Source: Paractinoplanes polyasparticus
GTDB taxonomy: Bacteria > Actinomycetota > Actinomycetes > Mycobacteriales > Micromonosporaceae
NCBI RefSeq assembly: GCF_019710575.1
Contig: NZ_JAHWFK010000024.1
Location: 159,323 to 223,322 of the forward strand
Direction of reading: 5' to 3'
Length of the DNA: 64,000 nucleotides
Shown here: piece by piece, positions 51,700 through 59,871 of the stretch
Layout of the letters: each line of letters starts with the position of its first letter
How positions within the stretch are numbered: the first letter of the stretch is position 1
Position numbers and translations under genes: made by a program
Notes under the pieces: generated by a model
What the model was told of the DNA's origin: nothing
Database searches by the model: none
What the model saw: only the letters and a program-made list of their open reading frames with translations

Positions 51700-52154
51700 G
51701 GCGACGCATCCGCACGGTGACCCGGCGGCTGCAGGACCGCACTGGAGGATCAGACGCCGGGCAGGTGACCCCGTTCGTGGTCCTGCTCAGCGTCGCCCTG
51801 CTCGCGGTGGCCGGGCTGGTCCTCGACGCCGGACTGGCCATCTCCGCCAAGGTGCAGGCCCTCGACATCGCACAGTCGGCCGCCCGTGCCGGAGCCCAGC
51901 AGCTCGACCTGTACGCCTACCGCACCAGCGGTATCACCCGCCTGGACACCGGCCGCGCCACGTCGACCGCCCGTTCCTGGCTTGCGTCGGCCGGAGTTTC
52001 CGGGGACGCCTCCGCGACGGCGACCACCGTCACCGTCGCCGTCCGGCGGACCAGCCGCACTCAAATCCTGCAACTGGTCGGCGTAAGCGGCCTGCACGTG
52101 TCCGCTACTGCGACCGCAACCGCTGTGCATGGCGTCACCGGCCCGAACGCCTGA
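51696..52154 (+). CDS. TadG-like pseudopilin (Flp pilus assembly)
   Basis: 152 residues from a GTG overlapping the previous stop (GTGA) with GGAGG upstream. GQVTPFVVLLSVALLAVAGLVLDAGLAISAKVQALDIAQSAARAGAQQLD is the TadG/Tad_N ('Putative Flp pilus-assembly') signature: a membrane anchor followed by a region used in minor pilins. The von Willebrand domain of large TadG proteins is absent, as is usual in actinomycetes. Confidence 0.82.
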   Translation: MRRRIRTVTRRLQDRTGGSDAGQVTPFVVLLSVALLAVAGLVLDAGLAISAKVQALDIAQSAARAGAQQLDLYAYRTSGITRLDTGRATSTARSWLASAGVSGDASATATTVTVAVRRTSRTQILQLVGVSGLHVSATATATAVHGVTGPNA

Positions 52155-52183
52155 CCCGCTCTCGACAACAAGGGGGTTCGAGC

Positions 52184-55075
52184 ATGATGCGCGCCTTCGC
52201 CACGGTCGGCCGGCTGCTTCGGGCCGTGGCTGCACTAGCCGTGCTGGCCGGATTCACCGCCGGGGTGCCGTGGCTGTTGACCGCCTCGTCCGGGTGGCCG
52301 CTGAGCTGGGTCGGCTGGCCGCACCCCGCCCAGGTCCCCGGGCTGGCCGACCTGATCGGCGCGGTGACGAATCCCTGGTCGGATCAGATGATCCTCGCCA
52401 TGCTGGCCTCGATCGGCTGGGTGCTGTGGCTGATCTTCGTCCGCCACGTCATCATCGAGACAATTGAGGCGAGCGCGGACGCCGCTACCGCGCGGCGCGG
52501 ACAGCTCCGAGCGCCGGTCGGCGGGCGCGGCCCGATCCGCTGGGTGGCCGCCGTGCTGGTCGGCGCGATCATCGGCGCGGTGCTGTTCGACGCCGCCCGC
52601 GCCGTCACCGGCACCACCGGCACCAGCGCCGCCGCTGCTGCTGACGCCGCCGCGCGCCGCCCCGCCGTCACCGTCGGGGCACCGGCCCCAGCCGTGGCCG
52701 CGACGGTGGCGCACATAGGCCCGCGCCCGGCCATCACCGTCCACCGCGACGCGGCCACGGCGATGCCGAGGCTCGCCTCTGCCGCCCACCATGGCACCGG
52801 CGTCCCCTCATGGGCGCGCGACGCCCCCGGCGGGATCCACCCCGTCAAGGCCGGAGACAACCTGTGGGACATCGCCACCGACAAGCTTGGTGACCCGCAC
52901 CGCTGGCGCGAGATCTACACCCTGAACCGGGGCCATCAGCAGGCCAACGGCTACGCCCTGACCGACCCCGACGAGATCCACGTCGGCTGGGTCCTCGCCA
53001 TGCCCGCCCGCGACACCACACCCGCACGGCCGAACTCGGCCACCCCCACACCACCATCGGACACGACTCCGTCCGACGATGGCGTAACCGAGCCCCCGTC
53101 GGGAAGCGCTGCCCCGAACGCCTCCCCCGCCCCGGCGACGAGTACGCCGAGCACCCCACCGGCCACCGCGACCCCGGCCTCCCCGACGGTCAGCGCTACC
53201 CCGTCGCCGGGCGCCTCGGCAACCGTCACACCCACCGAGGGGCGCCCGCCGGCGGCTGAGCCCGCTGCACCCGACAACGGCTCGGATAGCGCAGACGACG
53301 GCCAGGTGGGGATCAGCCTGCCCTCGGACGGCTGGGTCAGCCTCGGCCTGGCTGCGCTCATCGCCGCCGTTGCCTCTCTGCTGCGCCTGCAACGACGCCG
53401 CCGCGCCCGGCTGATCTATCCCATCCCGTCTCGGATCGGCCCGCAGCCTGCGCCGGTACTCGACATCCTCGCCCCCGTCGACGTGGTCGGTGCCCGCCAC
53501 CCAACCACCGACGAGGAGCCGCACCGGCCCGCCGCACCGGTCGTGCCCGCCCCCGTCGGCCTCGACCACGCCGGAAGCGAGGTGAGCCTGTTCGACCTGC
53601 CCGGCCCCGGCCTTGCCCTCACCGGTGACGGCGCTGAACCGGCCGCCCGTGCAGTGCTGGCCGCTGTGCTCGCCACCGGCGCCACGCAGAGCGCCGAGGC
53701 GCGGCCGGTGGCGGTCACCACCACCGAGGTCCTCGCCCGGCTCCTGCCCGCCGGTGCACCGCTGGTCGGCCTGGACCCCGACGGCACCAGCTACGACGGA
53801 GAACGCCTCATCGTGCTCTCCGACGCCACCGCGGCCACCACCCACGCCGAAGAAGAGATGATCGTGCGGCGCCGGCTACTGGACACCTTCAACCTCGACA
53901 CGGTCACCGCACTGAACGAGCGCACCGACCACGCCGAAATGCAGCCGCCGTACGTGCTGCTCATCGAGGCCACCACCCGGCACGCCGCCCGCCTGCGCGC
54001 GGTCGGCACGCACCGCCGGGCGCTGCACCTGCACCCGGTCGTCCTCGGCGGACTCGACGGCCTGCCCACCGTCGAGATCGCCGCCGACGGAACCACAAGG
54101 AGCGAGGCTGCCGGGCTGGCGCGGCTGTCCACCCTCGCGGCGCACGACCTCGCCGCCGTTCTCGCCATGCTCACCGACGCCGCCCCCCGGCCGGAGCCCG
54201 GCCACGACATCGACCTCGACCCGGACCCGAGCGACCCGGCCGCGGCCGGGCACGAGGCTCCTACCGAACAGGCGGAGCCGGTGCCCGCCCAAGCACACGA
54301 GGCGGCGGCCCCGGTGCGGCTGCGGGTCCTCGGCCCGGTCCTGCTCGAAACACTGGCGGGGCCGGTGGCGACCGGGATGCGCAGCGGCTCCTACACCGTC
54401 CTCGCCTCGTTGGCCGTGCACCCGGGCGGGCGCACCCTTGGCCAGCTCGCCGCCGACCTGCATCCCGACACCGACCCGGGCACCGCAGGCAAACGCATCC
54501 GGACCGACATCAGCTCCACCCGGCGGGTGTTGCGAGCCGCTACCGGCAACTCGGAGGCGATGTTCGTCGTCTACGACCCGGCGACCGGCCGCTACCGCCT
54601 CGACGCGGAGCTCATTGCTGTGGACCTGTGGCAGATGCTCACCGCCATCGAGACCGCGAACACCTCCGACGACGACCTCCAGGCCCTTGCCCTGCTTCGC
54701 GAGGTGGTCGAGCTGTATGGCGGGGACTTCGCCGACGGCGTCGACCAGACCTGGATCACCGACTACGCCAACTCCTACCGCCACCAGATCCTGTCCGTGT
54801 TCGCCCGCATCGCCGAGATCCTCGAACCCGACCACCCTGACCAGGCCGTTGCCGCTTTGGAACGCGCGCTGGAGTTGGACCCGGTCAACGAGGAGTTGTA
54901 CCAGCGCGTCATGCGGATCCACGGCCGGGCCGGACGCCCGGACGCGGTCCGGCGCGCCCTGCGCCGCCTCGAGGAACGCCTTGCCGACCTCGGCGACGCC
55001 GAACCGTCCGAGGCCACCCGCCGGGTCGCCGAACGCCAACTGCGCCCCGCCGCCACCAGCGGAGCACGCTCATGA
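52184..55075 (+). CDS. Membrane protein with external LysM and cytoplasmic BTAD domain
   Basis: 963 residues from the ATG at 52184 (ATGATG, AAGGGGG upstream). Order: helix 1 (13-33), helix 2 (66-88), basic loop, helix 3 (118-138), Ala-rich linker, LysM domain (218-264, HPVKAGDNLWDIATDKLGDPHRW), Pro/Thr/Ala linker (265-370), helix 4 (373-391) followed by RLQRRRRAR, a cytoplasmic domain, and a C-terminal winged-helix/BTAD (about 708-960, APVRLRVLGPVLLETLAG ... ALERALELDPVNEELYQRVMR). Positive-inside rules put LysM outside and BTAD inside. It ends the Tad operon and could link peptidoglycan contact to regulation or to pilus assembly. It overlaps the DUF2637 gene by 4 bp. Confidence 0.87.
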   Translation: MMRAFATVGRLLRAVAALAVLAGFTAGVPWLLTASSGWPLSWVGWPHPAQVPGLADLIGAVTNPWSDQMILAMLASIGWVLWLIFVRHVIIETIEASADAATARRGQLRAPVGGRGPIRWVAAVLVGAIIGAVLFDAARAVTGTTGTSAAAAADAAARRPAVTVGAPAPAVAATVAHIGPRPAITVHRDAATAMPRLASAAHHGTGVPSWARDAPGGIHPVKAGDNLWDIATDKLGDPHRWREIYTLNRGHQQANGYALTDPDEIHVGWVLAMPARDTTPARPNSATPTPPSDTTPSDDGVTEPPSGSAAPNASPAPATSTPSTPPATATPASPTVSATPSPGASATVTPTEGRPPAAEPAAPDNGSDSADDGQVGISLPSDGWVSLGLAALIAAVASLLRLQRRRRARLIYPIPSRIGPQPAPVLDILAPVDVVGARHPTTDEEPHRPAAPVVPAPVGLDHAGSEVSLFDLPGPGLALTGDGAEPAARAVLAAVLATGATQSAEARPVAVTTTEVLARLLPAGAPLVGLDPDGTSYDGERLIVLSDATAATTHAEEEMIVRRRLLDTFNLDTVTALNERTDHAEMQPPYVLLIEATTRHAARLRAVGTHRRALHLHPVVLGGLDGLPTVEIAADGTTRSEAAGLARLSTLAAHDLAAVLAMLTDAAPRPEPGHDIDLDPDPSDPAAAGHEAPTEQAEPVPAQAHEAAAPVRLRVLGPVLLETLAGPVATGMRSGSYTVLASLAVHPGGRTLGQLAADLHPDTDPGTAGKRIRTDISSTRRVLRAATGNSEAMFVVYDPATGRYRLDAELIAVDLWQMLTAIETANTSDDDLQALALLREVVELYGGDFADGVDQTWITDYANSYRHQILSVFARIAEILEPDHPDQAVAALERALELDPVNEELYQRVMRIHGRAGRPDAVRRALRRLEERLADLGDAEPSEATRRVAERQLRPAATSGARS

Positions 55076-56025
55076 CCCCGTCGCCGCAACGGTGGACACG
55101 GTGGGCCGTTCGGCTCACCCTCACCGCCGGAGTCGCCGCCTCCGTCACCGCCAACATCCTGCACGCCCGCGACAATCTGATCTCGCAGGCCATCGCAGCA
55201 TGGCCACCCCTGGCGCTGCTGGTCACCGTCGAGCTAGTCACCCGCATTCCCGTCCTCCGCAAGACCCTCGGGGTGCTGCGGATCGCCGCGACCTCCGCCA
55301 TCGCCGCCATCGCCGCGTGGATCAGCTATCACCACATGGTCGGCGTGGTCGCCCGCTACGGCGAGACCGGGACGGTGCCGTACCTGCTGCCCCTGTCGGT
55401 CGACGGACTCATCGTCGTCGCCTCCATATCCCTGATCGAACTCTCCGGCCGCCCCGACCCGCCGCCCCCACCGGCTCCGGCTGGCACGACGACGACCGCG
55501 GCCGAGACGCCTGCCACGCCCATGCCTGCCGCGCCACTCCCAGCACCAGCAACCACGCCGCCGTCCCCGACGGCACAAGCCGACCCCGAGCCGGTAGCCG
55601 AACCAGTGGATCAGCCTGCCACTGCACCCGAGCCCGAGCAGCCGAGTGTCACCGTGGACAGCAACTCGCCAGCTAGAACGGATCCACCGCCCGGTGACCG
55701 GCCTGACCTATCACCGGACCACGACGAAGACCAGGACGGCGAGGACGAAGACCACGGTGACCAGGACCCGGACGGAGAGAACGAAGACCACGGTGACGAG
55801 GACGACGACGGTGTCGATCTCGCCCCCGACCTCGTCCCGCTGCTGCCCGCTGCCCGCACGGCCCGCGACGAGCTGATCCGCGAGGGTCGCACGGTCAGCC
55901 GTGACGCCCTCGCGCAACGTCTTCGCCGCAACGGCGCCGCCATCCGCAACAACCGCGTGTCGGAGCTGCTCAACGCGCTGCGCCGGGAAGAGGCCGACGG
56001 TGCAAGCCTGAAGGTGCTGGCGTGA
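55072..56025 (+). CDS. DUF2637 (SpdB-like) membrane protein with acidic tail
   Basis: 317 residues. Residues 10-125 contain four hydrophobic segments (WAVRLTLTAGVAASVTANIL, WPPLALLVTVELVTRI, TSAIAAIAAWISYHHM, YLLPLSVDGLIVVASISLIEL), the DUF2637 pattern found in Streptomyces plasmid spread proteins and other mobile actinobacterial elements. A Pro/Ala linker is followed by an Asp/Glu-rich repeat (DEDQDGEDEDHGDQDPDGEN) and a C-terminal HTH-like part (RDALAQRLRRNGAAIRNNRVSELLNALRRE). The HTH end suggests DNA contact. It supports a conjugative or plasmid origin of this part of the island. Confidence 0.82.
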   Translation: MTPSPQRWTRWAVRLTLTAGVAASVTANILHARDNLISQAIAAWPPLALLVTVELVTRIPVLRKTLGVLRIAATSAIAAIAAWISYHHMVGVVARYGETGTVPYLLPLSVDGLIVVASISLIELSGRPDPPPPPAPAGTTTTAAETPATPMPAAPLPAPATTPPSPTAQADPEPVAEPVDQPATAPEPEQPSVTVDSNSPARTDPPPGDRPDLSPDHDEDQDGEDEDHGDQDPDGENEDHGDEDDDGVDLAPDLVPLLPAARTARDELIREGRTVSRDALAQRLRRNGAAIRNNRVSELLNALRREEADGASLKVLA

Positions 56026-56076
56026 CGCCGCACCGGCCCACACCCCCACCGCTCGATGGACTTGAGGAGACCGCAC

Positions 56077-56493
56077 ATGGACGAGTCCGCTCCCGCGCTC
56101 GACGCCGCCGTGGCCCGGCCACGTCCGGTGTCCTGCCCGCCGTGGTGTACCGATGGCCTGCACCCCGACCTCGACCCGCCCGCGACCGTGGCCGTGTACG
56201 ACGAGGCTTGTGAGCTGGTCGCCGCGCACGTACGGGCCGCGTTTTGGGACAAGGCACCGGAGTGGATCGGCACCGACCCGGCCGACCTGGAACGCCCCCA
56301 CGTCTTGGTCAGCGTGCCCGGCGGAGGCGGCGGCGTGCCGATGTATCTCACCCCCGGGCAGGCCCGCAGCTTCGCAGCCGCCCTCGGGCGCGCCGCTGAC
56401 GCCGCCGAGACCGAAGCCTTCTACCGCACACCGGTGCCGCCCGGCGTGACCTCGACCGTTGTGCCCGCCAGTGCGCCGTTACCGCAGCCTTGA
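56077..56493 (+). CDS. DUF6907-type small protein
   Basis: 138 residues from the ATG at 56077 with GAGGAG upstream; ATG 56056 is the longer option. PVSCPPWCTDGLHPDLDPP near the start and MYLTPGQARSFAAALGRAADAA near the end match a family common in Streptomyces and plasmids (I recall it as DUF6907). The CPPWC pair may hold a metal or form a disulfide. The function is unknown. Confidence 0.7.
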   Translation: MDESAPALDAAVARPRPVSCPPWCTDGLHPDLDPPATVAVYDEACELVAAHVRAAFWDKAPEWIGTDPADLERPHVLVSVPGGGGGVPMYLTPGQARSFAAALGRAADAAETEAFYRTPVPPGVTSTVVPASAPLPQP

Positions 56494-56523
56494 TGCCTCG
56501 GCACTAGTCGGCATGGATGGGTT

Positions 56524-56550
56524 GCGGGTGCCCGGCCGTCGGGCACCCGC
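56524..56550 (+). terminator. 11-bp GC hairpin
   Basis: GCGGGTGCCCG and CGGGCACCCGC pair across GCCGT, 30 nt after the stop of the DUF6907 gene and 24 nt before the next ATG. Confidence 0.75.
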
Positions 56551-56573
56551 CATGATCATCAGGAGGACCCGAC

Positions 56574-56744
56574 ATGGCATCACCCGCGCCCGCTGCCCGC
56601 ACGATCGAGGTCGATGAGCAGGTCTACGACGTACTCGCCCGCACCGCCAGGTCGAGGGACACCGACATCAACGGTGTGCTGAAGTACCTGCTCGAAGCCC
56701 CCGTGGTCACCGCCGTGTCCTCGCAGGACGACGACGAGGAGTGA
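56574..56744 (+). CDS. 56-residue putative ribbon-helix-helix protein
   Basis: ATG at 56574 has a perfect AGGAGG 7 nt upstream and a normal stop at 56744. The protein reads RTIEVDEQVYDVLARTARSR, then DTDINGVLKYLLEAP and an acidic tail SSQDDDEE. A beta-strand (TIEVDEQVYDVLA) followed by two helices with a turn (RDTDINGVLKYLLE) is the pattern of ribbon-helix-helix repressors and antitoxins. Terminator-like hairpins lie on both sides, so it is a single-gene unit. It could regulate plasmid-type functions. Confidence 0.75.
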   Translation: MASPAPAARTIEVDEQVYDVLARTARSRDTDINGVLKYLLEAPVVTAVSSQDDDEE

Positions 56745-56754
56745 GCTCACACGA

Positions 56755-56791
56755 GGGGGCGCCGCCGGACGGGGGACCGGGCGGCGCCCCC
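56755..56791 (+). terminator. 12-bp GC hairpin between convergent genes
   Basis: GGGGGCGCCGCC and GGCGGCGCCCCC pair across a 13-nt loop, 10 nt after the small CDS and 19 nt before the stop of the convergent HTH gene. It can serve both. Confidence 0.8.
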
Positions 56792-56809
56792 TGTGCTTGA
56801 CGAACGCGT

Positions 56810-57448
56810 TTAGTCGAGGGCGTCAGCGACGGTGAGCAACCGTTGCGCGGTCCGCTGCGCGACACCGAGGCGGCGGGCCAGCTCCACGCCCAGACCACGC
56901 CGATCCCGGCCGTCCTGCCGCGCCTCAGCCAGCAGCTCCACAGCGACCTGGAGGCGGGGATCGTCGGCGTACGGGTGCGGTTTGAGCGGGCCGGTGGCGG
57001 TCCCGGGGGTACGCCCGGTGGACTGACGACCGGTCCGGGCGGCGGCAATGGCCCACACCGTGCGCCGGTACCAACGCCGCCGCAACCTGCCATCGGAGAG
57101 AATCTCCACGTCGTCAGGCCGGTCCCGAAGCTCGTCGGGCAGGTTGCGGTACGAGCCGTAGTGCAGGATTTTGGCGGCCTCGCCGGAACCGACCAGTTCG
57201 TTCGGGTCGCCGCTACGGTCGACGGCGGTCAGTACGGCGAGCTTCGCCTTCTGGTGGGCGGTGTGGAAGGCGTCGATGCGGTCGAGCCAGAACCATTCGC
57301 GGCCGGCCTCGTCGGTGAAGGCGTCGGGGAAACCGGTGGTCGCGCGGTTGCGGTGCCAGAGGTTGACGGTCCTTCGCGCCGCGCCGGTGTGCGCGGCGAC
57401 CCCGGCACGGTCGAGGGCAACCCGGCCGTCGAAGGTGTGTCGACTCAC
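56810..57448 (-). CDS. Putative DNA-binding protein with HTH regions
   Basis: 212 residues from the GTG at 57448, chosen because GGAGG lies 9 nt upstream; an ATG at 57457 has no room for that site. The N-terminus RAGVAAHTGAARRTVNLWHRNRATTGFPD reads as a helix-turn-helix, as in MerR/phage excisionase-like proteins. A middle GSGEAAKILHYGSYRNLPDEL is a second such region, and the C-terminal ELARRLGVAQRTAQRLLTVA a third. It may be an element regulator or excisionase-like factor. Confidence 0.68.
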   Translation of the reverse strand: MSRHTFDGRVALDRAGVAAHTGAARRTVNLWHRNRATTGFPDAFTDEAGREWFWLDRIDAFHTAHQKAKLAVLTAVDRSGDPNELVGSGEAAKILHYGSYRNLPDELRDRPDDVEILSDGRLRRRWYRRTVWAIAAARTGRQSTGRTPGTATGPLKPHPYADDPRLQVAVELLAEARQDGRDRRGLGVELARRLGVAQRTAQRLLTVADALD

Positions 57449-57562
57449 GATGACCATCCTCCCTGCCCTCTGTTCCTCGATGCCCTCTGTTCGGTGGGCC
57501 GCCCATCGGGTGCTGTGGCTCGCTAGGATCGCCGCTACGCCCGCTGAGGGAAGATACGGCCT

Positions 57563-57663
57563 CGTAGGGGCCGTGGGTGGCCCGACGCGAGCGAGGTGGC
57601 CGGTGGGGTTTCGCCACACCACCAATTCCGGTGTGTCCCACCGGCCACCGACCCACGCCTACG
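57563..57663. other. Highly structured intergenic element (nested inverted repeats)
   Basis: Three nested stems: CGTAGG(ggc)CGTGGGT with ACCCACGCCTACG (57563-57578 / 57651-57663), GGTGGCCGGTGGG with CCCACCGGCCACC (57595-57607 / 57637-57649, 13 bp perfect) and CACACC with GGTGTG (57615-57620 / 57630-57635). It lies in a 250-nt gap between minus-strand genes. It could be a terminator, a small structured RNA, or a single-strand origin/transfer-type site of the element. Confidence 0.7.
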
Positions 57664-57698
57664 GCTGCTCAAAGACTCCCCGTGTTCGACGGTGGCGG

Positions 57699-58067
57699 TC
57701 AGGAGTCCGGGTTCAGTACCCGCCACGCGAACGACGCCATGATGGCGATGGGCAGCGAGGCGATCTTCGCCTGGGTTTTCGGCGTGGCCGCGTCGTAGAC
57801 GGTGAGGATGGCGTTCGCGGTGGTGGCGTCCACGATGACGCCGCTGATCTTGCGGGCGTTTCCGGCCTTCGCCTCGCGCAGCATGTCGATCACGTGCGGG
57901 TCGCCGGTGGCGGCGTCGTCCGGGATGGTCTCGTTCTCGGCGGCGTCGGGGCAGTCGGGGCAGGTCACCAGATGCGGCTCGTCGGTGATGCGGGTACGCG
58001 GCCCGTCGGCTCCGCAGACGGCTCCGTCGTGTCGCGCGGAGCGGCCGTGGGTCCAGCGGGCGGTCAC
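57699..58067 (-). CDS. Hypothetical protein with CxxC
   Basis: 122 residues, coupled to the gene before it (ATGA overlap at 58064). Cysteines in VCGADGPRTRIT and VTCPDCPDAAE may form a small zinc ribbon, followed by a helical part (HVIDMLREAKAGNARKISGVIVDATTANAILTVYDA). I do not recognise the family. Part of the hypothetical block that is typical of plasmid-like regions. Confidence 0.62.
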   Translation of the reverse strand: MTARWTHGRSARHDGAVCGADGPRTRITDEPHLVTCPDCPDAAENETIPDDAATGDPHVIDMLREAKAGNARKISGVIVDATTANAILTVYDAATPKTQAKIASLPIAIMASFAWRVLNPDS

Positions 58068-58462
58068 GAGTTCGCCTGCTCGATGGTGGCCGGCGCATCG
58101 AAGTGAGCCGGGTCGAGGTTGACGCCGAGCCGCGTGGCAACCGTGGTGTGAATGGCCAGCAGGAGGCCGATGACGTCGGTGTTGGTCCCTTCGTCGTAGT
58201 CGTGGGCGATGCGGCAGGCGTCGCGCAGCGACCGGCAGGCGTCGGTGAAGGCAGCGACGAGGGCGGCGTGATCGTCGGTGCGGGTGCAGGCGACGACCTC
58301 GGCCGGGGTGTAGGTGCGGTGCTCGCCGCTGGGGAAGCGCAGCTCTAGCTGGCGGATGTGGGTGGTGTGCGGGGTCGAGTAGGTGATGTCGGTGATCGTG
58401 GCGAGGCGGTACTCGATGCCGTCGCGGGGCTGGCGTACCCGGGCGGTGTCGTTGAGGTCCAT
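58064..58462 (-). CDS. Hypothetical protein
   Basis: 132 residues from the ATG at 58462, which has GGAG 6 nt upstream (ATG 58474 is the alternative). The N-terminal half is beta-rich (EYRLATITDITYSTPHTTH, LELRFPSGEHRTYTPAEVV), the C-terminal half helical (LVAAFTDACRSLRDACRIAHDY). No recognised family. The gene overlaps the next by 4 bp. Confidence 0.62.
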   Translation of the reverse strand: MDLNDTARVRQPRDGIEYRLATITDITYSTPHTTHIRQLELRFPSGEHRTYTPAEVVACTRTDDHAALVAAFTDACRSLRDACRIAHDYDEGTNTDVIGLLLAIHTTVATRLGVNLDPAHFDAPATIEQANS

Positions 58463-58509
58463 CGGAAGCTCCATTAACGAGTTCTGGGGGTGGTGACGGT
58501 GGGTTGCGG

Positions 58510-58553
58510 GCCGAGACCGCCGGGGCGTGGGTAGCTGGTGACGCGGTCTCGGC
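58510..58553 (-). terminator. 11-bp hairpin downstream of 58562-58966
   Basis: GCCGAGACCGC and GCGGTCTCGGC are perfectly paired with a 22-nt loop, 9 nt past the stop of the minus-strand gene. Confidence 0.6.
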
Positions 58554-58561
58554 CTCGCTGC

Positions 58562-58966
58562 TCAGTCGGCGGGTGCGGCGGCCGGGGTCAGGGTGTCGAG
58601 GTTGCCGCCGAGGTAGGTGTTCGCGGTGGCGCTGAGGGCGTCGAAGATCTCGCTGAGCTTGGTGTGCAGCACGTCGTGGTGTTCAGCGGTGGTGATGGCG
58701 TGGTGCAGGATCGTGCGCACGGCGGCGAGGTCGGTGAGCACGATGTCGCGCTCGTCGGCCCACGGGTGCACGGTCAGTTCGTCGCGCCAGAACCACTCGG
58801 TGATCCCGCCGCGAAACTCGACGCGGTACCGGTCTCCGTCGATGATGCGCGACTGCCGGAAGATGTCGATCACGACGCCGGGATGGCTGTGCGCGGCTTC
58901 GAGGGAGTGGCGGGTGGACACGACGTCGAGCAGGGCCGGGGCGGGCGCAGGGTCGGTGCTGGTCAT
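58562..58966 (-). CDS. Hypothetical protein
   Basis: 134 residues from the ATG at 58966 with GGAG 5 nt upstream; the open frame beyond it to 59221 is a shadow. Contains ITEWFWRDELTVHPWADERD and helical ATANTYLGGNLDTLTPA. No recognised family. It is probably in one transcript with the following and preceding minus-strand genes (16 nt gap). Confidence 0.6.
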   Translation of the reverse strand: MTSTDPAPAPALLDVVSTRHSLEAAHSHPGVVIDIFRQSRIIDGDRYRVEFRGGITEWFWRDELTVHPWADERDIVLTDLAAVRTILHHAITTAEHHDVLHTKLSEIFDALSATANTYLGGNLDTLTPAAAPAD

Positions 58967-58982
58967 CGGGGCTCCTTCGCCG

Positions 58983-59321
58983 CTATCGGGTGGGGTGGTC
59001 GTGTTCGCCGGAGCCGTTGACCTCGAACGCGATGACGCGATCCGAGGTTTCGGTGGTGTCGGCGTGCAGGTAGAAGTCGTGTTCGCGGCGGCGGGCGCCG
59101 ATGGAGACGCCGTGCAGGTCAAGCACGATGTAGTCGCTGCGGTCTCCGTCGCCCGGCTGACCGGGGTAGACCCGCAAGTGCAGGTTTCGCAGGACGCCAG
59201 CGATGACCGGATCGAGGTCACCGATCAGGGTCAATGCGGCGAGCAGGCGCGCACCGGCGAGGGCGTGCTGGCCGTCGCTCATGGTGTCCGGGCGTGCGGT
59301 GAGGTCGGGGTTGATGGTCAT
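58983..59321 (-). CDS. Hypothetical protein
   Basis: 112 residues. Helical N-terminus (SDGQHALAGARLLAALTLIGD), then strand-rich LHLRVYPGQPGDGDRSDYIVLDLHGVSIG and a His-rich end (GSGEHDHPT). No recognised family. It overlaps the upstream gene by 4 bp (ATGA), so the two are co-translated. Confidence 0.6.
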   Translation of the reverse strand: MTINPDLTARPDTMSDGQHALAGARLLAALTLIGDLDPVIAGVLRNLHLRVYPGQPGDGDRSDYIVLDLHGVSIGARRREHDFYLHADTTETSDRVIAFEVNGSGEHDHPTR

Positions 59322-59788
59322 GACTCGGTGTCCTTCGTGCTGGTGCCGGCCGCGGTCGAGTCGTGGCCGAGGTCATTGATCGGGAACGGCGGCAGGAGCG
59401 GGGTGAGGGTGCCGCCGGTGTCTCGGTCGGCGAGGGCGGCGCAGGCGATCAACGCGGCTCCGGCGGCGATGGCCTGCCCGGGGGTGTAGCGCACCCGCAC
59501 GCTGCGCGTGGCGTCGGGCAGGACGCCGCGCGCCTCCACCACGCCTTTCTGCCATGTGCACACGGGTAGCTGCTCGTCGGCGACGGCGCGGACGGTGGTG
59601 CGGGTGAGCTGGTCATAGGCGGTCATCAGCCGGGCGTGTGCGGTGGTGGCAGCGCCTTCGTATTCGGCGATCTTCGCGGCGAGAAAGCCGTCGTTGTCGT
59701 CGATGAGGCATTCGAGGAGGGCGCGGTGGCGTTCGGCGGCGCCGTGTGCGGTCGCGTATTCCTGCACGAGGGCGATCAGTTCTCTCAC
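59318..59788 (-). CDS. Hypothetical protein
   Basis: 156 residues from the GTG at 59788 with AAGGAA upstream; the much longer frame to 60664 is a GC shadow. A helical first part (VRELIALVQEYATAHGAAERHRALLECLI) with an acidic DDND is followed by RYTPGQAIAAGAALIACAALADRDTGG. Family unknown. It is the first of three coupled small genes. Confidence 0.62.
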   Translation of the reverse strand: MRELIALVQEYATAHGAAERHRALLECLIDDNDGFLAAKIAEYEGAATTAHARLMTAYDQLTRTTVRAVADEQLPVCTWQKGVVEARGVLPDATRSVRVRYTPGQAIAAGAALIACAALADRDTGGTLTPLLPPFPINDLGHDSTAAGTSTKDTES

Positions 59789-59831
59789 AGCGATTCCTTC
59801 GAGTAGAGGGGTTGCGGGTGCGGCGTGCGGG

Positions 59832-59857
59832 CCGCGCGGCCGGGTCTGGCCGCGCGG
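59832..59857 (-). terminator. 10-bp GC hairpin
   Basis: CCGCGCGGCC and GGCCGCGCGG pair across GGGTCT, 14 nt downstream of the gene that ends at 59872. Confidence 0.7.
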
Positions 59858-59871
59858 CGGGGCCGACCGGG

